Source: Pyrocephalus nanus
Taxonomy: Eukaryota > Chordata > Aves > Passeriformes > Tyrannidae
DNA length: 64,000 nucleotides
Direction: 5' to 3'
Assembly: GCA_038380795.1 (NCBI GenBank)
Contig: CM076269.1
Span: forward strand, 4,774,001-4,838,000
The first letter of the stretch is position 1, and each line of letters starts with the position of its first letter. The notes under the pieces were generated by a model that did no database searches, was not told the DNA's origin, and saw nothing but the letters and a program-made list of their open reading frames with translations. Shown here piece by piece: positions 40,001-50,508 of this stretch. The position numbers and the translations under genes were made by a program.

Positions 40001-43000
40001 ATTTGGTATTTTTTTCCACTGAGAGTGTTGTTTTTCAGAACTAATTATAAAAAAATTGTGGCAAAAAGGCTTTGTGTTATAACTCTGAAGTGAGTCCCAC
40101 TAAGTGTGTAATCACCTTGTACTTCTAGGGGATGAATGTTTCTCCCTATACACATAATACAAACGTAAAACTTCTGCGGCTGTTTGTTTTTTCTGTAAAG
40201 AAAATATTTATTGTCTGGGAGTGAAACAACTGAGCCCTTTCTTCCATCACTTCTGTCAAGGGTTTGTGTTCCAGTTTGGAGCTCAGCAGACATCAGCAGT
40301 ATCAGAGACTGTTCACTTTTAAGGGCAGAAAGAGGAGTTAAAATTCTGTTGCCTGGCTGGCATCTCTTATTCCCAATTATCCCATGGTGCTCAGCATGTG
40401 GAATTCTTCCCTGAGTGGATGATGGTCTGTAACTGTTCCTTTGCAAAAAAACCCAGGAGCCTCTTTGCCTGTTTTTGTGAGAAGCAGTGATTTGAGAGGG
40501 GTAAGCTCAAGTGCCTCATGCAGCTCAGCTGAGCAATGAAAAATTACATCTGCTTGTTCTGTAAATAATGTCCAGCCAGAGCAGATGTAATTAACTACTG
40601 AACTTAATGGATGCCTCGTGAGGTTACAGATGCTATCAGTCATAAACTAGATGAAGGCAAGGGGGCTCTATATGCTTGGAATTCCTTTTAGGACTAATTA
40701 CTAAATATCTTTAAAATTGACTGCTTATTCTTCCAATTTCTGAGAGTGTTTTCACATGATCTATTGTGGAATGGACTTGCTGCATCTTTAGAACAGGATG
40801 GGAGACACCTTCATTGTTGAGGGTTTTTGTGGAACAAAAAAATTCTTTGTTCCCCAGAACTTTCTCCCAGAACTTTACTATTACTTGGTCTTATTTCAGG
40901 GCTGGCCAAGCTGTCCAACGAGACTGGTCTGACGCAGATTTTTTGGGGTCTAATTTAATTGAGAAATAAACAAAGATAAAATCCTGTTGACGTGTCACAG
41001 GCATTAGCCTAATGTCGACAAAGCAGTTGGAGACACAGGGAATGCCTCTCAAAAACAGCAGCCAAATTTAATTTCTGCCTGCTCTGGAGAGTCAGTGAGA
41101 AACCAGCCTGACAGAATAGACAGAACCCTTTGGACTGTTTTAAGAGACTTGGTGCTGATGTTAATATTGAACTGACCACGTACCTTTTCTTGCTTCAACT
41201 ACAGTGTTGAAGAATGTCCAGTTTATTTCAGTATAATAATGGCAATGTATTTCAATATGATTTGTTTGTTAAACTTTTGTTCACAGTCTGCATTAACAAT
41301 GCACTGAATGGATATGAGCTGATGAGCCTGTCCAGGAGTTTTTGTGAGATGCTCATAGTTTTATATAACTTCTACTTGGGATGAACCAAAAGGGTCCCCA
41401 AACTCACCAAAATTATGTTGGGCTTGATTATTCAGTTTTAAGGGATGTTTAAAGAATTTTATGGATAAGTTTGGTGGTCAGGTAGCCTTGATGACAGCAG
41501 TTAATTCCTTTAAAAACAACCTTTTAAGGAGTAGACATATGTATAGTAGAAATATCAAGTGACTTTATCATGGTTTAATATTAGTATGAGCCATCAAGGG
41601 AGAGAATAAAACTGGATTTGTTAATTTGTAATGCTCTTGGCATTTTTAGCAGCTGTGACTCTTTCCTTGTGATCGTTGCATGCCCAGTCTTGAAGGAATT
41701 TTTGGTGCAAGTCAAGACAGAGTAATTTTAAGAGCGGTTTCTAACAATAGCATTACAGCTGCAGTCCTGGGTGGCTCCAAGATGACACTCTTTTCTGCAT
41801 TTTCCAAAATTTTGTAGAACGTGACCTTTTGACTTAAATTCCTGAAACTGGCGCCGTCTGGCAAAATGAAAGAGAGTTTGGAACAGTCGCTCCCATTATT
41901 TTGGATGATGGTTCAAGGCTGGGCTGGCTCTTTCACACATCAGGAATCTGCTTCGTGGCCTTGTAAAACTAGAATTAAGTAATGAGGAAGATTAATGAGC
42001 TGTCTAAGCTGTGGGCTTTATTCCTCTTAATATTCCTTCTCCCTTAGGCTAATTTGTGCAAAAATAAAATACGCATAAGGAAGATTTGCAGCATTTATTA
42101 GGGGTGTTGTTTCTCAGGTTGCAAAGTATAACCTGCCTTTTATTTACAGAGGGCTAACCCACATCTTGCTTTTTATTTTGTTGATCCACACACACATTTT
42201 GGGTAGCTGTTATTGTTTATTTCAGGGGATAAGTTATCATAATGGTCTTCTGGAGCTACTGCTGTCTCAATTTATGGATTACCTGTTAGGAGAGCAAATT
42301 CACCTTTTTTTCTTCTGTGCTGTTTTTTTTTCTGTGCTTCCACTCCACAGCTAGGACTCTAGGTTGCAAAATTCCAGCTGTAGTATTTAAATTTACCTTT
42401 GCCTGGAAATGAAATTACATCTTAAAAACATTCTTTTTATCATGGGCTTTTTATCACTTAAAGGTAACTTTGGCAAATGTATTTGAAGAAGGCTGCTGCT
42501 ATGGTTGGTTTGGTTTTTTTTATTATTTTTTTTTTTTATTTTAGCCTTGAGGAAAACAATCAAGTTGATAATAAATTAGTTTGTTGATGTCTAAGGATTG
42601 AACAACTGAGTTACTGTACCCCAATTCTCCATCTGACCAGGGATCTCAGAGGTTGTCTCGAATTTTCAGATGCCACCCACTGTTTAACCTCAGCTGAAAA
42701 GCTTGGGATCAAATATGAAAAGAGCCATTGTCTTTGCTATGGAAAGGAAGAGGCTGCTGCCTGACTGATGGCATGAAACGAGAGTGACCTGAGCTCCTGG
42801 CCCCCAGTAACAGAGATGGGAATGAATCCTGTGGAGGAAATGAGAGTTGGAAAACTTTGAGTCATTCGTTGCCGTGGCCCTTGAGGGATGTGTGGGTGCC
42901 ACCCTGCCCTGGGCTGTGGCTGCCCAGTCCCGTGGAAGCTGCAGCTCAGCTGTGGCAGGTGGCTTTTTCCTGGGGCTGGGCAACTCCCCCTTCAGCCCTT

Positions 43001-44514
43001 GGGAATGTGGTTTTGCATCCACTGTTTTTGTTGTCCTCTGCCCGTCCAAGCCATGACGTGTTTGTTACCACGAGCAGATCCCGTCTGGCCCGTGGTGTGG
43101 TGTGTAATGTTGTATTTTGGGCTTGAAAACATGATGTAATGTACAAAATATGGAATAGACACCCCAGCTGACTGAAAAAAAAATAAAAATATGTAAATGG
43201 GAGTGGGCACTGAAAATATTCTGAGGAAAGTGTGAATTCTTGCCTGTTTTGAGATGTATTCTGGAATTATTTTAGGTCAAGGAACCGAAAGCTTAAATCT
43301 TATGGAAAGCTCTGAGGTTAAGTGATATGAAAGGTTAGTGGGCAGCTTCTGGTTGCATTTATTCTTGACAGGTTAATGCACAGATGTGACCTGGATCCTT
43401 AGCTTTGCTTACAAAGGAATAACTTTCTGTTGCCCAGGCAGAACGGCTGGCGGGGGAGGGAAAATAATTTGCTGTGTTTGAGAATTTTGCTTAAAAGTTT
43501 AAAGGGCTTTTAGCTTTATTTCCTTTTGCAGTAACTCCAATTTGAAATAAATCCAAAGGCTTTTTATTTTGCTGACTAGGAAGGGATTTCTAAGCTGAAG
43601 AGGAGAGAAAGGCTGGAAGATCTAAAAACATGAAATGCATCACTGGCTGATTCGTGACCTGTGGGTTGGAAGACTGATCTATCCTGAATATTTAGAGAAA
43701 TAGGGCTGCCTGTAAGTTAAACAGCTGAGAGGTTTTTTACCCCCATTTGGTTTTATATGTTAATGTACTTTACAAATGGCATTTTTTACTGGCATGCAAT
43801 TTCTGTTGGGGTAGAGAGCTGCTCCAAACAGGAAATTTAACTTGCTTTGAACTTGTAGTATGTTTAGGGTAGCTTGGGGTGAACAGGTGGTCAACACTGT
43901 TGACTGTCCTGTGCCACACACACATTGTCCTGAAGGCTGTGGCACTTTGTCACCGAGAAGGTGAGATTTCTTAGGAAAAGGGGGTGCCAGGCTGTTTGGC
44001 TGATACTGGGAATATGGGAAGATGCACTGGGACTAAGCCATCCATGGCAATCAATGAATTTGTGTGATGGCAAACATAAACTCAGTAGAGTGCAGAGAAA
44101 GGTCTGGGAATTAAACTCTGTGTCCTCTGAATAGTTTGAGTAGTATTGGCAAGAGCTTGGTATTCGTTTGGGTATTCGTTTTCTGTATTTTAAGATCACT
44201 GTAGCTGAGCAGATGATCTAACAGTATGATCCTGAATTTAGTTTCTTAAAAGTCAGTAAATTGTAGAAAATATCTGTGGCATATTCCGTAGGTTAATCTG
44301 ACCTTCAGTGCAGATACGGTTTTGGTGTTGCTGTTTAAAATTCTTCACTGATGAGTTTGGAAAACAAGCTCAGATGTAATCATTTCTAGAAAGAGAAATT
44401 GAGAAGTGCTGTATTTAATAAGCATTCACAATGATATGGTGAAAAGAAGGAAATTATTTTTCCTGACAGATTCTGATAGGAGAGAGAGAAGCTTATTGTG
44501 GGGTGGGTTTCTTC

Positions 44515-44539
44515 TTTTTTTTTTTTTTTTTTTTTTTTT
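44515..44539. repeat. Poly-T tract, 25 nt
   Basis: Uninterrupted T25 followed by ctttcaccatg; no retroposed body recognised. Confidence 0.9.
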
Positions 44540-47500
44540 CTTTCACCATGAAAAATTCCTTCCTGTTAATCTGATGGATGGATTACAGTTTGCCCTTGCA
44601 CGGCCAGTTGTACTTTCCATCAGAACTGGAGATTCCAACCCTCATTATATAATTTCTGTAATGCAAATGGTTATGTATAGAAGGAGATTTAATTAATCCC
44701 CTGCTGGTTGGTAGTATACCCTAAAGCAAACATAGTCAGCAAAGGGAAAAAAAAAATTAAAACACCAGTGCATGGTACCAGGTCACTGACTGTCAGTGGA
44801 ATTTCATCATCTGTGAAATATTAACTTATTAACTGAAACGTATTTACTCTCATAGCTGTAAAAATATTTGCCTATTGTCCCAAGTGATGACAGCGAAGCT
44901 ACCTTGCAAGAACCCAAGGTCAAAGGCAATCTCAGGAATCATGCTGTCTGCTCTGGCAAAAATATGGAACATCCTGTGTAGCGATGGTTCTCACTTTAAT
45001 TTGCAAGGACTCCGTTTAAGCTGCCATCAGTGCACACTCCAGCATCCAACTTTGCCTGTGGGGCTGTGCCGTATGCGCAGCTCCGCGTTCAAGGACAAAT
45101 TACGAGACTGAGAGAAAGTGACAAATCTGAGTGATGGGCTCCTGGTTTTTTCACACTTTCATAGCATAATGTGTCTGTTTAAACGGTGTGGGCTGTATGG
45201 CAGGTCAAGGCACAGATAGATTTCCAGGCTTCCTTTCAGTGTGCACACACCTGTGCTAAGAGCCAGCTCTCTTCCTGCTGCCGCCTGAGACGTTCCTGTT
45301 TTCAGATGCAGTTTTGGTTTCTGAAAGCTGACAATTGAATAAATTTTTCAGTATCTGTGCACTAAACAATGTATTATGTAAATAGGCAAAGTGATGTTTG
45401 AATTGGCCAGTGTATTTTCCCTTCCAGCTTCCTCGCTGCCTCAAAAATAAGGATTCAGTCCCATTGTCAAACCTGAACTGTAGCATGATACGGTGTCCAA
45501 CTGACTTTATATCCTCATGATCTGAGGTGATAAGATAAAAGGAAACAAATATAAGGAGGTCTTTTGAAGGCAGGTATTTGAATCTGCTTTTTATGAATTC
45601 CACAATGCTGAATTTCTTTCCCAAGATCCATTTTTAACTACTTGTCTGAAAATTTGCTGCTCCTTTTGTCATGTAGAGATCAAGTTGCATGTTTAATAAT
45701 TATGCCTTGGAATATGGAACTGATACAAAAAAATTAACTTTCAGAACAGTCTGTTCTTGTCATTTGGGTACTGCAAGATTTAATACACTCTTTATTTTTT
45801 AGGATCTGTGGAAATAGTTCTTTGTTTCCCCTTCTGAAAGTTCTGTGTGAATAATGTGCACCAATCTTTTAAAATGTTCTTGTGCTATTTAGCACTTCAT
45901 GTAAATCAAAAAAAAATGTAAGCCTCTATTTTAAGGGTTGTATTGTTGACCTAGAGAGCAGGTGGCATGGGGGCTGGCTGAAGTAATAATGGTAATATAA
46001 ATATAGCTACTGGCAGCACAAGTGCTCGGGGAGGCAGATGTGCTGTCGGAAGGGGCAGTTCAGAATCTTGCATGTTCATGTGCTGTTCCCATCAGAAGGG
46101 TGGTCTGAAATGAAAAATGTCTTTTAGAATAAACTGGTTTATTGAAAGGATTACAGCTGCACCCTGTAAATAGTGTTTCAGACCATGTAGTCACAGCTCA
46201 GCACTCTTTTATTAGTTATCTCCCCTCTTCAAATGTGATTTATTTTTTCAGGATACATGGACATATAATGCCAAACTCCATTATGGTATGCATCAAATCA
46301 CCAGGCAAATCACACCACCTCCCTCATAATTTACTAACTAAAACTTTTAATCTGTACTATAAAACTGATTCTGAGTAGAGTGTAACCTTTGTAGGGAAGA
46401 GCTTGTGAAATGCTGTTGGACTTTTATATTTTGCACAATTATTGAATCATTGTTTTTGTAGTGCTGCTCCAGTATGTTTGAAACTGCCCTGTTATGTCAA
46501 GATGTAAACTCAGTTTGTCCCATTGCACATGTTAGTGTTGAGCCATCTTAAGACACGGCTGAGTCCCCACCCTGTGAGTGGATCCCCATCCCTGGTAGGC
46601 ATTTCCATTGTCTGCTTGAGCCCCTGGAGACCTGCAGTGTTCTGACAGTGAGAACCCTCAAACAGGTGCCCTGAAACAGGCCATCAGTTGTCTGCAGTCT
46701 GCCCTCTCCTTCCTTCCACCTCCAGGCCTTTTCTTTCTGGGATGTGACCTTTTCAGGCACCAACTCACCGGTGATTTGGGAAAAGCAAAGGGTGTCATCA
46801 CGCTGCTCATGGTCATGGAACATCCAGCTCTGGTGCTTTTGCCTTGGCCCCGCTGTTCATGGTCTGGTTTGGGGGATTGTAGGTGCTGTGTTACCAGCTC
46901 TGCTTTGGAGAGGCAGAAAAGTGTGAAGAGCTGGGAGGGTTCTGCCTTGGCATCTCTCCAGAGGACAGGAAAGGTGCTGTGGAGGTCGGGACAGGGCTCG
47001 CTGTATCGTTGTTAGGGTTTTTGAAGGGGGTTTTAAGACTAATATGAAATGAGGCAATAGTGGAACAACAGGTATAAAAATTGATTGTTTTGATTGTGCT
47101 CTTTGTTGTCAAGACCACGGTGGAATTAAATGTGAGCTGGTGCCTATTGATCCCACAGCTGCACTGTGTTTGTCAAGGTGGAGCTGCAGAAGGAAGACAA
47201 TTGCTCCACGGATAGGATAATATTTCAGTTGCATTGAGATGTCATCTGCTAGGACTTGCTTCCTTCCTCGCTTGTGAATCAGCTGATCACAGTTTTCAAA
47301 GGTACAAAGCTTTCAGGAGCAAAGCCCAGGGCAGTCCTCCTTCTAACCTTGCAGGCATTTAATCCTGAATTGCCTATATTATAGGAAGTATTAAAAGGTA
47401 ATAATTGTGTGAGTCAAACAAGCGTTCAGTAAAGGAAAGGAAAGGATTTGTCCATTCCTGTTCCATGTTTCTTGTGGTGTTATGTCTTTAAGTCACCATT

Positions 47501-48450
47501 AATGGAGCTGTGCTGCTGCAAGGGAGTGTTCTCAACCCTAAGGACTAGAGCAAAGCTTGTGAAAATGAACCCTAAAAGCTAAAAAAACCCCTAGAAGGTA
47601 GATAAAGAGACTTAAAGGTCACTGTTTTGCTTTTTCAGCCAGTACCATGGAATTCCAGAGCTTTATACGTTCATTATGAAAATTTCTGGGGCTGACTGTT
47701 GGAATAAGCAGAAATATATAATTTGAAAGGAAAAACTGCCCTCTGCCAAAAGGTGCCATCTTCTTTAAAGGGGATAAATTAAATACAGCTGCTCATGTGA
47801 TGTAAGAGATGTGTATGCATGTGTAAATTCTATACTATCTACACATGCAGAATAATATATAACACCTATATCTTACCTATTTATTTATCTATCCCTTTGC
47901 AGTGGCAAAAAGCTGCCATTGCTACGTAGGCTTCATGGTTGGAAAGAAATTCTTCTTAACAAATGAAAGTGGAAGAAGTACCTTTTTTAGAATATAAACC
48001 ACGCAACCTGTTATAGATGCTAATGATTTATTATCTTAGGCACTTGAAGTGTTTTGATTAGATCTTGACAAGTTTGTCTGATGACAGGAATTTATTTCTC
48101 GATGCTGTAAGCTGTCAGCCTTGTGATAATTCACACATGAAATTTGCTTGGTACTGTTAAACTGTAATGAAATTTCAAATTGTGGAGAACTCCTACTTGA
48201 AAAGAATAACAGCCTGCTTAAGATTGATTTGTTTATTGATTTATTAGTTTTAGTGGCTGTAACTTTTTGGTATCTTTGGAAAAACTTGCAGGCAAGTCCC
48301 GGGCATTACTGACCAGACCAGTCACTGACTGTCAGTAACACAGTCATGTCAGTCATGAACACTGTAACTAAAGACAGTGATTTTACCAGATTTTATGGAT
48401 TGAATGTTTTTCCTATTGATTTTTTCCCCCAAAATTCAGCAAAACCGCTG

Positions 48451-48545
48451 ATTTTTATTTTTATTTATTTTTATTTTTATGTTTATTTTTATGTTTATGT
48501 TTATTTTTTGGTTAATTTTTATTTTTATTCTTATTTTATTTTTCC
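48451..48545. repeat. TTTTA/TTTATG low-complexity repeat
   Basis: About 95 bp of degenerate tttttatttt and tttatgttta units. It creates an artificial open frame of Phe/Tyr/Val/Ile that should not be taken as a membrane protein. Confidence 0.85.
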
Positions 48546-48637
48546 TTGGAATGGATGAAAAACACAGCACGTAGATCCTGACAGCCACCTGGTATTGGCC
48601 CGGGATCAGTGGGGCTTGTCCAAAGTCTCTCCTTGCA

Positions 48638-48782
48638 GGGGAAGATTTTAGGGATCAACCCCAAAAACCGTCAGGGGAAGATTTTTAGGGATCAAACCCA
48701 AAAACCGTCAGGGGAAGATTTTTAGGGATCAAACCCAAAAACCGTCAGGGGAAGATTTTTAGGGATAAAACCCAATAACCGG
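48638..48782. repeat. 37-bp minisatellite, four copies
   Basis: Units begin at 48638, 48674, 48711 and 48748. The second and third copies are 37 bp long and identical; the first is 36 bp (one T shorter, one base changed) and the fourth has two or three substitutions before running into the CpG-rich block. Each unit holds ggggaagattttt, agggatcaaaccc and aaaaaccgtca. The near identity implies recent expansion or homogenisation. Confidence 0.95.
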
Positions 48783-48905
48783 CGGCGGCCGCGGCTGCCA
48801 CCTGGCGGCGACCCTCGGGAGCGCAGCCCCGCCCGGCCGCCACATCCAGAGCCGGGAGCGGGCGCTCCCTCAGGATGCCGCGTCCATGGCCGGCGCTCGT
48901 GGGCT
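48781..48905. promoter_or_regulatory. Dense CpG micro-island before exon 2
   Basis: About 125 bp with around 19 CpGs, the densest in the window, containing a GC box (ccccgcccgg), a CTCF-like core (ccacctggcggc) and a perfect inverted repeat GGGAGCG-GG-CGCTCCC (48854-48869). It starts where the 37-bp minisatellite ends and is followed by three AATAAA hexamers in an A-rich stretch (about 48907-48945) and a C-rich tract ending in cccgcag near 48974. It lies about 660 bp upstream of the shared MAST exon. An alternative promoter is possible; so is a GC-rich insertion or retroposed piece with an A-rich end. Confidence 0.35.
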
Positions 48906-49071
48906 GAATAAAAACCTTAAAAAGAAAATAAAAGCTGAAATAAAACCCTTAACACCCTCCCCCCCCGCCCGCAGTCTGCCTTTGCTGGTGCTGCCGAGCT
49001 GCAGGACGGTGCCGATGAGTGGCAGTTGTGTTTGGCCTCGGATTTTTTTGTGATAATACGTAACACAAGTA

Positions 49072-49132
49072 TGTAAAAAAAAAACAAACCAAAACAAACC
49101 AACAAAAAAAAAAAAAAACCCAAATCAAACCC
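49072..49132. repeat. A-rich low-complexity tract
   Basis: Runs of A interrupted by C (aaaacaaacc units, then A15). Could be a decayed poly-A tail of a + strand retroposed segment or a simple repeat. Confidence 0.7.
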
Positions 49133-49566
49133 CCAAAAGCCATTCCCTTACATTAATTCTTCCTTTTGGTGAGATGGTGAGGCCACACCTCACAGTGGCA
49201 GGCACTCCGCGTTCCACACTCCTGGAAGTGGTTCGGTCTGATGCTGATGTGCTATGTAGGACAGAATTAATTAGTGCCTTATCTGTGCTTAGGCTTGAAT
49301 TTCAAAGTTATGTGTGCTCTGCTGAGTACTTATGGTTTTTGTGACTGCAAAGGCAATGACTGCTTAGACAAAATGAGCAACTTTTGTACCCCAGGCTGTG
49401 CTCTGTGAATGTGCAGCAGCAGTGCTGTGCAGTTCTGCACTGAGCATGCATTGGGAAGTGCCCAGCTCTTTATTAATTTCACCTCAGTCGTTTATTGATA
49501 AATAAATTAGCAGTATATAATAACAAGTGAAATTAACTCAGGTTTCCATTCTTATTTTTCTTCCAG

Positions 49567-49598
49567 AAAGAGCTCAGTCTCCCCAGAAGAGGAAGCTT
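49567..49598 (+). CDS. MAST4: Second coding exon, MAST-family N-terminal motif KELSLPRRGS
   Basis: Seen: a 32-nt microexon behind a long polypyrimidine tract and acceptor (ttatttttcttccag) and before a consensus donor (gtaagtataa). Read in phase 0 from the exon at 17359 it gives KELSLPRRGS plus two bases (TT) of the next codon, so the following intron is phase 2. Known: this peptide, followed by Phe-Cys-Arg, sits just before the DUF1908 region in MAST kinases, and is where isoforms with different N termini join. The RRGS segment fits a basophilic kinase or 14-3-3 type site (R-R-x-S), but its use is inference. The next exon should begin with a base completing TTC (Phe) and then Cys-Arg; I found no such exon up to 64000, so the next intron exceeds 14.4 kb. 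Assignment to the MAST family is firm; to MAST4 rather than MAST2 it is probable. Confidence 0.8.
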
Positions 49599-50489
49599 GT
49601 AAGTATAATTATTCTTTATTCATCCCTTGGTTTGTTTTGAGCATATATGGCTGTTCAGTTGTGGAAGTAATTTAGATGGGCAGATGCTCTGTTTTCTCTG
49701 TTAGCATTTTTAAGAATCTGTCACGCTCTTGGAAACAGCTAGCTTGGATTTCTCTGAGACTGAAGCCTCTATTCATTTCCTTAAGTGTAGCAGGAAAAGT
49801 AGTAGTAGTGTAACCTTACTTCTAATTACCAGCTTGAGCTGATCCTGATATGGAAGTAGCTGCGGTGTTGAGTGTTGCTGCACTGACATTGCTGAAGTGA
49901 CTCCAGAGAAGTCACTGATTATTTATGTGATATGGACAACTTTGATCACTGTTCTTCAAACAGTCTGTTGACAGAAGTCTAAGCACACAGCTCCTGGGCC
50001 ATGCAGGTCAGCTGTTTGTGGAGCAGGCAGTCTAATAGAGGTGTTTCAATTAAGTAGCACATGCTGGGAAAAGTGGGCTTTTAAAAATGTGCTTTAAACA
50101 AACAGCAATTTTTTAAAATGCATTATGATGTCTAAAGAGTTTTAGTGAACTAATTTGTGTTTCAAGGGTATTACAGAGCTTATTTTCTGCCATGATTACA
50201 GATTTATGGTGGAAGAAATTGCATTATTGATTGCATTATATAAAAGAGAAAGCTTCTGTCCTGCCTGCTGTTGCATTATGATTTAAAATTGTTTCCCAAA
50301 GCTTGTGGACTACGGACCTGAAGCTCACAAAAGCATATATAACCTTTCTTCCTCAGGTTTCTGGTTCTAATGTGAAATTATTTTCAGCCTTCCAATGTAA
50401 GCTATCCCCTTTGTGTAAGAAACAACGCTTGGAAAATGCTGTGTAGTGCCAGTGATTCAGGGCTCAACAATACAACAGATCAAAAGGTC

Positions 50490-50508
50490 TTTTTTTTTTT
50501 TTTTTTTT
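50490..50508. repeat. Poly-T tract, 19 nt
   Basis: Uninterrupted T19 followed by acagtgagg. Confidence 0.9.

Larger units (their letters stand above)
17398..49566 (+). other. Intron 1 of the MAST transcript (phase 0, 32.2 kb)
   Basis: Bounded by gtgagtgtaa at the left and the polypyrimidine acceptor ending in cttccag at the right. No further exon with recognisable protein similarity was found inside on either strand. Open frames here, including 142 codons on the minus strand at 26899-27327 and 133 codons on the minus strand at 40045-40446, show no domain, no splice support and low-complexity or random composition. The intron holds CR1 fragments, a solo LTR, a possible MIR, poly-T tracts, a hairpin and the minisatellite/CpG block listed separately. 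The rest is AT-rich single-copy-looking DNA that may include conserved noncoding elements, which cannot be judged from one sequence. Confidence 0.65.

Noticed and set aside
40045..40446. 133-codon minus-strand open frame
   Set aside because: No family similarity, no promoter or splice support; treated as chance.
48346..48558. Frame rich in Phe, Tyr and Val resembling a membrane protein
   Set aside because: It is a translation of the TTTTA/TTTATG simple repeat.
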